NCBI RefSeq assembly: GCF_000801105.2
Contig: NC_079515.1
Coordinates: 35,983,407-36,047,406, forward strand
Reading direction: 5' to 3'
DNA length: 64,000 bases
Source: Raphanus sativus
Taxonomy: Eukaryota; Streptophyta; Magnoliopsida; Brassicales; Brassicaceae
Shown here: one piece after another, positions 45,881 to 58,629 of the stretch
Layout: each line of letters opens with the position of its first letter
Position numbering within the stretch: the stretch's first letter is position 1
Notes under the pieces: generated by a model
Databases searched by the model: none
What the model was told of the DNA's origin: nothing
Seen by the model: only the letters and a program-made list of their open reading frames with translations
Translations under genes and position numbers: made by a program

Positions 45881-47558
45881 CCATTAAAGCTTCATGTCAA
45901 GCCTCGGACAAATTCTAGGAATAAATTATTTGGGTTCTATAATTGGCTTATAAATCCAAGACCGTTAATAAATTATTGTAATAATATTTTATTTTTGTAC
46001 CACTTGTGTTTTTTTCCTGATTTTCAAAATATATCATTATTATTTTACACCTTTTGCTATTTTTTCTATGGTTGCAGTTTGAACTTTGGACTATGATATT
46101 GGGTTATACTTTGCTTAGTTTGATTGATATACCTATGCATATACATTTTTTTTTGTGCATATACCTATGCATATACCTATGCATATACCTATGCATATAC
46201 ATATTTACACAAACATATATAATTTTACATATCTTCGTTTTCAATAAAACACTAAATGGAACTTATTGAATCAACTATTTGAAAAAAATAAAGCTTTGAA
46301 TAAATCCAAGAAAATCTGAGATTTGAATAAATCTGTTTACAAGTTTTACGGGTTTTTGGAGAAATTGCAGAGTTTTTAGAAAAAAATAATTTAATTTTTT
46401 ATTTTTTTATTTTTAAATTACTATAATTTGATATTTTATAGTTTTCTAAAATATATATGATATATAAAAATTAAATTTTAATTTCAAAGAATTTTTTATT
46501 ATATTTTCATTTCACAAGGTTTGTTTGTCTTTTTAAAAATGTAAAGTAATCTTTTTAGGTTTCAAATTATATCATATTAGTAAATTATATTTCGATCATT
46601 GTTTTTTTACTATAAAATATCATCCTAACTCCAATAAACCCATTTTTCAATAAGGTAGAATTTAGGAGGACTTTTACAAATAACTAATTCAATAAGATTA
46701 GATTTCAAATTTGTAAATGCTAGATACAATTAAGGCGGGATTTAAAAAAAAAATCCTTCTGAATCCTTGATCCAGTAAAACCCTCTAAAACCTTATGAAA
46801 TATCTTAATCTTACATATCCTTCAATAAACTGTGCATTTAGCAAAATCGTATGTATATCTCATATCATATGTTCACATGAAGCATATTTGGGTAAGCAGA
46901 ACTACAATAGTCCTGAAACTTATCGGCTGCCACTTGAATCGGTTACAGTTTACAAACAATATACTTGGATCACCAACTTATAAATTATCCGTAGCCACTT
47001 AGAATACAATCATTTGCTCAAAATGATGAGCGTCTAGCAAACATGAATACACGTGATTAACTGATTGGTATCATCTCGAATCTCACCAAAACAGTATCTG
47101 TAATAACCTTACATATGTTTTCTACAATATATTAAAAAATAACACAACTATCTTTAACTGGTCCACGAATCTACCCGTATCTAGTTTAGGACCTTTCCAC
47201 GTACTTCACTTTGCAAATGCTTGCTAATGTAACGATAATGTTGATTTGGACAAAAGGAACTTCGCATATACATATTTACTTTTAAATAAAAAAATAGTTC
47301 ATATGTAATAAACGTCCTCGTTGCCTTTAGATTTTCATATATATATTTATATGTAAAATCAATATCGATGAAGACAAAAAAAAATATATAACTTTTTTCC
47401 TTAATCTATCGCTTTTGACTCGAAAAATGTTGCCTTGTCTACTTAGAGTACCCGCAATGAAGGTTTATCACAAGTCCTTAATACTTAATCCTAGGTTAAT
47501 ATGAATACAATAATATTATAAAACCTAAGTTAGCTAAGGATTGGTCTTTAATTAAAGA
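45881..47558. other. Intergenic AT-rich region
   Basis: No gene. An 11-bp tandem repeat (ctatgcatata unit) lies at about 46131-46199. The left edge of the transposon-rich junction region starts here. Confidence 0.5.
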
Positions 47559-47701
47559 CTAGGTAGTAATCCGCGCCTTGCGCGGAATGAGATGGTTAGA
47601 TCAGCAATTTTTCGAAAATATTAGAAAGTATATATATATAGTTTGGAATTTGGGTTTTGTGTGTTTATCTTACTCTCGAACTCAATTTGTTTATCTCTCT
47701 A

Positions 47702-47742
47702 TGGCTCTCTCTCTCTCTCTCTCTGGCTCTCTCTCTCTCTAT

Positions 47743-47785
<43 letters not shown>
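47702..47785. repeat. CT microsatellite
   Basis: (CT)n tract interrupted twice by GGCT or ATGGCT. Confidence 0.9.
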
Positions 47786-47787
<2 letters not shown>

Positions 47788-48526
47788 ATTTTATCAGTAT
47801 TGATGAGTGTTTTAAAAAATAAGATTAAGATTTTAACATATTTTTATTTTAAACATACGAATCGTATTAATGCCCGCACACGGGCATTAATACGATTCTT
47901 ATGTTTTATGTATAAATATTATTAATATCTAATCAAATGTTTTATGTATTATTAAAACTAAATTTGGTCTTCAGATGTTTTATGTATTATTAATATAAAT
48001 ATGTATTATTCAAATACAATTCATATGTTTTATGTATTACTAAAACTAAATTTGTTCTCCATTCAGTTTTTGTGGTTCAAAACTATAAGCATTTTAGACA
48101 TTACTTAATTCAATATACTTTGAGGTTTAAATTATTATAATATACTTTGAAATATGAAATAATAAATCATGCATGTGCGGGCATCGATATGATTTATATA
48201 TTGCATGTATAGCTATTATTATTAGTGCATAAGTGGATCATAATTATATTTCACTCTCGTTGTATCTTTGTATCTTACTCATTTAGGTTTATTCACATAT
48301 AAGTCTCTCTCTCTCTCATCATAAACATTTTAGTTTTTTGAAAAGGATAAAAAGGTAATTACGATCATATCATGCGTGCGGGCATTCATATGATTCATAT
48401 ATTACCCGTCTAGCTATTAGTATAAATATAAGTAGATTGTAATTCTTTCTCAATCTCTATGTATCATTATGTCTAATTCATATACTACATGTTATGTTAT
48501 TATTATAAGTGCATAAGTGGATCGTA

Positions 48527-48530
<4 letters not shown>

Positions 48531-48571
<41 letters not shown>
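48531..48571. repeat. TC microsatellite
   Basis: Uninterrupted (TC)n run of about 40 bp. Confidence 0.9.
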
Positions 48572-48575
<4 letters not shown>

Positions 48576-48884
48576 ATCCCCTCATCGTAAACCTTTTTTT
48601 TTTAGAAATATAAAAATGTAAACATTCTTTTAATTCATTGATTATCTTTTAACTACCACAATTTTGTTTTATATGGGAATGTTTCCTACTTTAATATTTT
48701 ATCATGAATTTTTCTTGGGTGAATTACCAACTAATCATAGTTTGCCAATTAATGTACAGTTTTATAAAATATAATAAATAAAATAATAATAATTTGTGTT
48801 AAGTTTTTAAAATAAATGAAAAATATTAGTAGCTGCCAAAAGATGAATTTTTTTTAACAATTTTAAAATCGTCACAAAAGAGTA

Positions 48885-49018
48885 AATCATAAACATTAAA
48901 CACTATACCCTAAACCCTTGGACAAAACTTAAACCCTTGGGTAAAAATCCAAACACTAAACCCTAAATTCTTGGATATACCCTAAACCCTTGGGTAAATC
49001 CTAAACACTAAACTGTAA
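48885..49018. repeat. Degenerate telomere-like repeat
   Basis: Many CCCTAAA-related units alternate with CCTTGG (for example ccctaaacccttgg). This is a common dispersed Brassicaceae repeat and runs up to the assembly gap. Confidence 0.8.
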
Positions 49019-49118
49019 NNNNNNNNNNNNNNNNNNNNNNNNNNNNNNNNNNNNNNNNNNNNNNNNNNNNNNNNNNNNNNNNNNNNNNNNNNNNNNNNNN
49101 NNNNNNNNNNNNNNNNNN
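49019..49118. other. Assembly gap (100 N)
   Basis: Exactly 100 N, the usual placeholder for a gap of unknown length. The left end of the CACTA element must lie in it or be missing. Confidence 1.
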
Positions 49119-50841
49119 TGAAGAGTCATGACTGTCATGTCCTTTATGCAACGACTACTTCCTTTGCTTTTGCGGAGCTACTTCCTACAAACGTACATGA
49201 AGCACTTGCAGGTACTATATTTATTATTGCAGTATTTTTATATATAATGATTTAGTTTGAAATATATATGACTAATATGTGTATAATTGTTTTTGGAATA
49301 TACAAGGCATTGGAGCATTTTTCAGGGATCTGAGCACCCGCACCCTTAAAGTAGAAGTCGTGGAACAGCTTCAAGAGAACATTCCCATCTTATTGTGCAA
49401 CTTGGAGAAGATATTTCCTCCTGGGTTTTTTGACGTAATGGAGCATCTAGCTGTCCACCTTCCATATGAGGCATTGCTTCGTGGACCTGTACATTACGGA
49501 TGGATGTATCAGTATGAGCGAGCCATGAAATATTTGAAGGGAAAAGCAAAGAACCTTGCAAAGGTTGAAGGTTCTATAATTGCTGGAAGTTTGACGGAAG
49601 AAACTTCTCACTTCACATCGTACTACTTTTTTGCGTCAAAAGTACGTACTCGGAAAAGAGCTCCAAGGAGATATGATGATGGTGGTGTCGCGCCAACATA
49701 CGCAGTTGCTGGTGTTCCAGACATCTTTAGCCAGATTTGGGCGACTGGGTGGAAAATCAAAAGAGGTTTGGTGGTCGAGTGAAGAAGACGCTCATAGTGC
49801 ACACACCTATATTCTACTTAATTGTGAGGATCCATTGATTCGTTATTTTGAAAGGTAACATAAATGGACACGTATATATAAATTAACACATATATATAAT
49901 TGCCAAATATTAATTAATATAAAAAGTGATTTTACAGCCTATTTGTTTCACAAGTCGAAGAACAATTCCCTGGTATATCCACAACTGACGTAGACAAAAG
50001 GAAAGATCAACACTTTATAATAAATGGTTGAAGAGTCAGGTATTAACTCAACTCTTTATTCATAAATGATTTGTATTTTAACGTTCACTTGTTTTTTGCA
50101 GGTTGATTTTGACGACGATGCAGATTATCCTAAGTGGTTACATGAAGTAATTCAATCTCCACATGTAAAGGTCACCACTTCACAGATGTATTTCACACGA
50201 GGCTATACTTTTCACACATATGAGTATGGTAGACAGCGGGCAACCAGTAACTATGGAATATGTGTGAAAGGGGAAACCGATTTCTACGGTATCTTGACAG
50301 AGATTATCGAAGTGGAATTTCCAGGGATATTGAAGCTGAAATGCGTCCTCTTCAAATGTGAGTGGTTCGACCCCGTCGTCAACAGAGGTGTTCGGTTTAA
50401 CAAATTCGGTGTAGTTGATGTCAATGGTGGAAGAAGGTACAACAAATTCTTTATTTGGCATACATGAGTAGAATAAGCTTATTTCTATGTTTTCTTTATT
50501 TTCAGGTACAACAAATTCGAGCCTTTCATCTTAGCTTCACAAGCAGATCAAGTTAGCTACCTTCCATACCCTCGGATGAGAGAATCGGGAATAAATTGGT
50601 TATCCGTGATCAAAGTTACACCTCGAGGACGAATCATAAGTGGAGAAGAACCACCATTGCAAGAAGAACAGATAAATGAAGTCGAGGAACCTGAACAACA
50701 AATTGATGACATTCTTCTCATTGATCCGCATAATCATGAGTATGAAGATCTTACCGACGATGGCACAGATGAAGCTGTTGAAGACGAGTTTAATGAAAAT
50801 GATGATGTTTCTAGTGATGACGAAAATGTATCTGATTGATG
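49119..50841 (+). pseudogene. 3' part of a CACTA TNP2-like transposase gene
   Basis: The 5' part is lost in the gap. The first piece (49119-49211) reads KSHDCHVL with a one-base frame break afterwards. The piece from about 49307 has the DUF4218 sequence (FFRDLSTRTL, FFDVMEHLAVHLPYEA, GPVHYGWMYQYERAMKYLK). A later piece (50102-50500) has the DUF4216 sequence (DYPKWLHEVIQSP, SQMYFTRGYTFHTY, YGICVKGETDFYG, CEWFDPVVNRGVRF). The end (50520-50838) is acidic, stopping at SD after VSDDENVSD-like residues. This is the C-terminal half of En/Spm TNP2. Frame breaks suggest that it is inactive, though introns may explain some. Confidence 0.8.
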
Positions 50842-50879
50842 TATTTGTGTTTTAATATGATTGATTTTCAGACTTAATG

Positions 50880-52620
50880 CATGTGATTCGATTATAAAAA
50901 AAAATATTGAGTTTGAGGTTTTGAATGAAAAATAAAGGATTGAGGTTTGGGATTGGAATATGAAGAGTAGAAGATAGGAAAGATGGTGTTTGTGGTTTGG
51001 GGTTTTGATTTTAGAGGTTTAGAAAGAAAACCTCGTTAATTCCTCGTAATTTACGACGAAATAACGAGGAAAGTAGAAAAAAAGAAATACACGGGCCTCG
51101 TTAATTCCACGTAAGCACAAATCGTCGTAACGACCTCGTAAGCTTACGTGGAATTAACGAGGCTTTTTTTTTTTTTTATTTCCTCGTTATTTCCTCGTAG
51201 GTTTACGAGGTTTTAACGAGATATGTTGTCTAAACCCCTAAACCCTAAACCCCAAACCCCATCTTTCTTATCTCTTTTGTCTAAATCCCAAACTCCAAAC
51301 CCCATTAATAATTTTCAAATCTTCAAAAGATTATATTTTTAAATCTTCAAAAGATTATATTTTCAAATCTTCAAATGATTATATTTTCAAATCTTCAAAA
51401 GATTATATTTTTAAATCTTCAAAAGATTATATTTTCAAATCTTCAAATGATTATATTTTCAAATCTTCAAATGATTATATTTAAATAAATAATTTGATTT
51501 TGTATAAGTTTAAATTAGGAAGAAGAGATTGATATTAGAATTTAAAGAATTGTGATTATAAATTTTGAGGTTTGAAATGTTAAGAATATTGAGGTTTGAG
51601 GTTTTGAATGAAAAATAAAGGATTGAGGTTTGGAATTGGAATATGAAGAGTAGAAGATAGGAAAGATGGTGTTTGTGGTTTGGGGTTTTTGATTTTAGAG
51701 GTTTAGAAAGAAAACCTCGTTAATTCCTCGTAATTTACGACGAAATAACGAGGAAAGTAGAAAAAAAGAAATACACGGGCCTCGGTAATTCCACGTAAGC
51801 ACAAATCGTCGTAACGACCTCGTAAGCTTACGTGGAATTAACGAGGCTTTTTTTTTTTTTTTTTTTCCTCGTTATTTCCTCGTAGGTTTACGAGGTTTTA
51901 ACGAGATATGTTGTCTAAACCCCTAAACCCTAAACCCCAAACCCCATCTTTCTTATCTCTTTTGTCTAAATCCCAAACTCCAAACCCCATTAATAATTTT
52001 CAAATCTTCAAAAGATTTTATTTTTAAATCTTCAAAAGATTATATTTTCAATCTTCAAATGATTATATTTTCAAATCTTCAAAAGATTATATTTTAAATC
52101 TTCAAAAGATTATATTTTCAAATCTTCAAATGATTATATTTAAATAAATAATTTGATTTTGTATAAGTTTAAATTAGGAAGAAGAGATTGATATTAGAAG
52201 TTAAAGAATTGTGGTTATAAATTTTGAGGTTTGATATGTTATGAATATATGAAGTAGAATATAAGAAAGATGGGGTTTAAGGTTTGGGGTTTAGAGTTTA
52301 GAGGTTTAGAAAATAACCTCGTTAATAACTCGTAACTTACGAAGCATTTACGAGGAACAGAAAGACGGGCCTCGAAATTTCATCGTTTTATTTGGGACGG
52401 GCCTCGCAATTTCCTCGTAATGTTACGAGGGTTTTACGAGTAACAAAAAGACGGGCCTCGCTAATTTATCGTTTAATTTGGGACGGGCCTCGCAATTTCC
52501 TCGTAAGCTTACGAGGTTTTTACGAGAAAGAGGAACACGGGCCTCTTTAATTCCTCGTAAACTTACGAGGAAATTGCGAGACCTCCGTAACTTATATATA
52601 CAACCTCACAAACCTCACAC
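50880..52620. repeat. 683-bp tandem duplication rich in CACTA motif repeats
   Basis: A block starting near 50905 repeats from about 51588 (period 683 bp). Each unit has a perfect inverted pair (CCTCGTTAATTCCACGTAAGC and its complement, about 51097-51165), then a CCCTAAACCCC-like stretch, then several 24-bp units of the type caaatcttcaaaagattata. CCTCGTAA/TTACGAGG octamers are frequent throughout. They match those in the element's right end, as expected of binding sites for a CACTA-encoded protein. A third, partial unit follows up to 52620. Confidence 0.75.
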
Positions 52621-52699
52621 TGTCCATTCCTCCCAACTTCCTCTCCACTTCCTCTCCATTTCGTCTCTAACTCCTTTCCCATTCCTCTCTCCTCCGAAA

Positions 52700-54583
52700 A
52701 TGGTAATTTCCTCGCCCCCTTTATTAGTTTAGACAATTTAGATAGGTGGTTAATTTAGGTGGTTAGTTTAGAGAATTTAGATAGGTTTACGGATTTTATG
52801 TTTGTTAGATAGATTTTTAAATTATTGATGATAGCTTTTTAATTATTGATGATCATAATCTCAAAAAAATATATTTTTGCAGGTTCGCCAGCGCATGCTT
52901 ACTGCTCACTACAGGGAGATATTCGGTGAGCCTGGTAGTCAGTTAGACCCGCCAGGTTCTTCTTCAGGTGCCGGCGGTTCAGGTTCTTCAGATCAGGAGT
53001 CTGTTCCCGAGACTCAGCATTTCTTCCCTCCGATTCCTCCTCCGATGGCTCAGCCTCAGCCGATGGCTCAGCCGATGGCTCAGCCGATGGCTCAACCGAT
53101 GGTTCCTCCGATGGCTCCTCCGGTGCCTCCTCCGATGGCTCCTCCTGAGATCCCCGCCGCTGTTCATCCCGATCTCATGGTGCCACCTACTGTTCCGTTC
53201 TCGCAGTACACTGTCGAGGATATTCTTGGTATGCCAGGCAGAGCTGGTTTACCAATCATAGACCCCGACAGACCCGACGGGACTTTATGGTAAGTGTATT
53301 TTTTAAATAATTAATTTAATTTATAACTTCATTAAATAATTTAAATTTTCATTTTTTTCCAGGTTTGGGGTTGACAATTCCCTTGCGACAGATGTAACCG
53401 AGACGATTAAAGGTTACTTCTCCATGGCGCATCCAAACTGGAAATTGACGCCGATCTACATCCGAAAGACGTGGTTCAAGATTTACGCTGTAAGTAATTC
53501 TATTAATTAATTTTTTTTTTTATTAACTAATTATTAATTTTTTTTTATTAACTAATTATTAATTTTTTTTTGCAGCAAAAGTATCATTGGTCCATCGGGG
53601 TCAGTGAGAGAGTGAGGAAGGCGTTTTACGAAAAGGCGCAAGTTCGCTTGTCGGACACGGTTTGCAACTGGAAGGGTGCCTGGATCGTCAAGGGGTACAC
53701 CCGTGGCAAACCCGCTGAGCTTACCACGGATGTTTGGGACGGCCTCATCCGTTACTGGAAGGATCCTAACTCCATTAGGATCGCAAACATTTGTGCTGCC
53801 GCCCGTAACACGGTAGACGAGCACGGTAACGGCCCGATGCTACACTCTACGGGCCAAAAACCACATGCCGGTGTCCGTTTGAAAATGGTACGTAATTAAA
53901 TATTTAATTATTATTTTTAATATAATTAAATATATTTCTAACAATTTTCTTAAATGTTTTTAGGCCAAAGAGTTGGGACGTCTCCCGACTCTTCCGGAAC
54001 TTTACGAGCGGACCCACAAAAACAAGGCGGGCCAGTTTTTAGATGGCAAGTCCGAGCAAATCTACAACAACGTAATTGCTCGGGTTGAGGAGCGCCAGAC
54101 TCAGCTGACCCAGCAGTCCGGCGACGGATTACCAGTTACCTTATCCACAACTGAAGTGGATAAGATTTACGAGGAGGTAAATTTTTTAACATTATATCTT
54201 TTTAATTATTAATTGATTAAATTTCCCTTTTAAATTTAACTAACAAATATAATTTTTTTGTTTTTAAGGTTGTCCCTAAGAAAAAGGGACGTACGTTGGG
54301 GATCGGTTCCGTCAATGATGTCCCGAGAGCGACATCATCTTATGCTCAGAGACAGACCGAAGAAGTCACTCAGTTGCGTTCCGAGCTGGGCGCGACCAAA
54401 AGCCGTGTGAGTGGACTCGAAGCCTTCATCGACGTTATAGCGTCCACAAATCCGGAATGGGAAGCTTTGTTGAGGAACATGAAACAACAAAATCCCATTC
54501 CAGGCGAGTCATCGGGCACACATAACGAGGAGGATGTTACGAGGAGGAGCGAGGAATTCTACGAGGCGATGAACGAGCCTTAG
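52700..54583 (+). CDS. CACTA second gene, plant transposase of the Ptta/En/Spm (Transposase_24) type
   Basis: Exons 52700-52702, 52883-53289, 53363-53489, 53576-53887, 53964-54176 and 54269-54583 join in frame to an intact 458 aa; exon 1 is the ATG alone. Order: [16 protein letters not shown], a proline-rich segment with repeated PMAQ units, then the conserved core ([71 protein letters not shown]), and a coiled-coil tail. This family is common in Brassicaceae CACTA elements, where it probably plays the TNPA-like DNA-binding role. It lies between two blocks of the motif repeats. With TNP2 damaged, movement would need help from elsewhere. Confidence 0.8.
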
Positions 54584-54759
54584 TTTTTTTAGTTTTTTTT
54601 CGGTTTATGTATTATAAAATCCAAAACTTAATTATATATAAAATATTTTGTTGCTTGTGAATTTTATTTAAAATTTATTTATAAATCCAATATTTAAATA
54701 TTTTTATTTTGTTAAATTAATAATTATTATATTTATCAAATAATATTTTATTAATTCGA

Positions 54760-55258
54760 AAAATGGAAGTCTACGAGTTATTTACGACGAAAATGTTTCC
54801 GAGAAATTTACGAAGAAATAGTTTCGAGGTTTTTACGAGGAAAGTCTTTCGAGGTCTTTACGAGGAAAGGCTTTCGAGGTTTTTACGAGGAAAACCTTTC
54901 AACGATTCTACATCGATTTTACGAGGAAATCCTTTCAAGGATATTACATCGAATTTACGAGGATATGATTTCAAGGATCTTACGTGTAAGTAACGACGCG
55001 AGGTTCACGTGGTTTGTACGAGGAAATTAGGCGAGTGATTTACGAGGAAATGGGGCGTGGAACTTACGACGAAATATTAACTTCGTCTTTACGAGGAAAG
55101 AGAAACCTCGCTATACTACGAGGAAATGGCGACGAATCCTTTTTTACGACGGACGAAAAACGACGAAAGGCTTTTCCTCGTTAATTCCTCGTAAACCTCC
55201 TTTTACGAGGAATTAACGAGGAAAATGGCCCTCGTTAATTATTTGTTTTCTTGTAGTG
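54760..55258. mobile_element. Right terminus of the CACTA element
   Basis: The subterminal region has over a dozen TTTACGAGGAAA-type repeats in both orientations. The element ends TTTTCTTGTAGTG at 55258, the complement of the CACTACAAGAAAA terminus. The next three bases (gtg) may be the target duplication. The left terminus is not in the assembled sequence, so the total length is at least 6.1 kb. Confidence 0.85.
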
Positions 55259-55261
55259 GTG

Positions 55262-56051
55262 CTTAAATCTATTTCAGGATATGAAAGCTAGGAACGACTG
55301 AGATCCCATGCACGTTATCTATATCATGTAAGAGAGTTTGAGTTAGAAGTACATGGCACAAGAAAATGGCAAGACTCAATGTAATGGTCTCAACTTAACA
55401 TATACCTTTTCTTTTAAAACTCAACATATACTTATATTATACTATAAGTTATATACCAAACATCAAGTTATACAAAATAGCAATATCACAACTACTTTGA
55501 CGACTAAGTAGCCAGTATTCAAATACATTAATCACGAATACGATGGGATACTAATAATAATCGACATAACACATCATGAAAATCACATTCTTTCACGGTC
55601 TGATCTTTTACTTATTCCTACTTTAAAATGATTCAACACGATTCTAATCCTAATAGAAAATGAATTAATAAACGTTGAAATATGTGAAAATCTAAATTGA
55701 ACAAGCCAACCACGACCATCGTTGCCTGTCTTGACTCGGTTAAGTTCTCACTAACTAAGATTAAAAAAATGGAGCTGTCATTATACGGTGAGCCGATCAC
55801 AGACAAGCCATCTCAGCAAAAACAAATCAGTGTTAACTAATCCAACGGCTGAGATGTTTAATTAATAATAAAAAGGGGTATTAAACAGTAAAGGCTGTCT
55901 GACAGCCAGGTCACGTTATCTTTTCCTGTGGTCGAAATGATTCGTTTATGTCGATTATTATTTATTATTTTTTGTCTTTTTTTTGGTAAAATATTTATTT
56001 ATTTATTTATTTTATTTTTGTTTGAAAGGCGGAAAAGAAAGATAAGCCGCC
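55262..56051. other. ACT2 upstream region
   Basis: No gene seen. The proximal 500 bp probably contain the ACT2 promoter. Confidence 0.5.
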
Positions 56052-56058
56052 TATATAA
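56052..56058 (+). promoter_or_regulatory. TATA box of ACT2
   Basis: TATATAA, about 35 bp before a pyrimidine-rich leader. The leader is spliced: an intron from 56195 to 56621 separates the untranslated exon from the ATG exon, as in Arabidopsis ACT2, where the leader intron supports strong expression. Confidence 0.75.
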
Positions 56059-56194
56059 ATTCCAACACATTTCTTCTCCCCTTTGAATCCTCTCGTCGTC
56101 CTCACAGTTTCATCGGCCGTTGACTATCTCCGGCGACAAGAGAGAGAGAGAGAGATCAGAATCGTATCGGTTTCTAATTTCTTTCTCGTTCAAG

Positions 56195-56621
56195 GTAAAG
56201 AAAACTTTCTATGTTGGATCTGGTCCTTGTTTTATGAATCCCGTAGAGATCTGGAATTGATTTGAATTCGGATCTATGAAGTACCAATGATCTTGGTAGA
56301 ATCAAATATCAGTTGACCGATCATCATCGTCTTTTAGCTCGATTAGTCTTTGATAGTTGATCTCGATCTCAATAGATAGTGAGTGATAGATCCATATTCA
56401 GATCTGAACTGTTAAAGGTTAGATGAAAGGTTGAACACTCACCAAGGAGATGTTGACTTAGTACCTAAAACTCTTTGATTACTTATTACTTATTAGTAGG
56501 TGTCTAAGAGGTAATAGGTTCGAATCCCCATAGAAGAAAAAAACAAAGTTAATTTATTCTGAGAGATTCTGATTTTGATAGTGGTTCATTTCACAGTTTC
56601 AATCTTTTATCTTCTTTGCAG
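56195..56621 (+). promoter_or_regulatory. Leader intron of ACT2 with a tRNA-like B box
   Basis: The donor follows TTCTCGTTCAAG and the acceptor is TTTGCAG. A B box-like GGTTCGAATCCCC near 56517-56530, followed by an A-rich run, suggests a SINE remnant inside the intron. No convincing A box is present. Confidence 0.6.
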
Positions 56622-56632
56622 CTTATTAAAAA

Positions 56633-58026
<1,394 letters not shown>

Positions 58027-58629
58027 GCTCTCTCTCTCTCTCTCTCAGTGAGAAGGCTACACAAGCTGGGTATTATGAATGGGATCAAAGTTTTTTTTGT
58101 TTGTTTGTTTCTATTTGCTTCTCCATTTGTTTGTTTCATTTGCTTTCTTTTCGTTATCGTTTCTATGCACTTGTGTGTGACAAAACTCTCTGGGTTTTAC
58201 TTTACGTCTGCGTTTCAAGAAACAGCTTTGGATTTGCGTTTTAGTCCACATTGTTTTGTAGCTCGAGTGCCTCTATTTTTCTGTATTTCTTTCAAAAAAA
58301 CTGGGAAGAAAGGAGCTTGATAATACTCTTTGCATTTGTTAATATAAAGTATTGTATGAGATATGACACTTTAAGATGTGTTTTAATCTGGGTTGTTCAC
58401 ATCTAATGTCTCACTGGTGGAATCTGAAAAAGAAGAGCAGATACATTTAGAATTAACATTCACAATCAAAAGTTTTAATATTTCTCCACAAAACAAAAAC
58501 ATACAGGCACAAAAACAAATGTAGCAACGGTCAGAATCTTGACATAAGACGAGAGGTTTTAAAACAATGTCACAGGAAACAGAACACAAGAACACAGCGA
58601 AGTTGATTTGTTTGAAAATAACAGTTAAA

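Larger units (their letters stand above)
47559..48600 (-). mobile_element. Helitron 3' end and repetitive body
   Basis: Read on the minus strand, the sequence ends in a hairpin (TCCGCG ... CGCGGA, 47570-47586) followed by TTACTACCTAG, with the CTAG at 47562-47559 and a T beyond. This is the canonical Helitron 3' terminus and insertion context. The element extends to the right. Its other end (TC) was not fixed, so the limit 48600 is arbitrary. The body holds a perfect 17-bp-arm palindrome (about 47864-47901, GCCCGCACACGGGC core) and tandem segments of about 190 bp (48160-48550). Confidence 0.65.

Noticed and set aside
46131..46199. Another micro-insertion (gcatatac around a T run)
   Set aside because: The flank lies in an 11-bp tandem repeat that contains the same sequence, so the direct repeat is not informative.
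47864..47901. Rho-independent-like terminator (GC palindrome followed by T)
   Set aside because: Bacterial terminators do not apply here. The palindrome is better explained as a transposon hairpin.
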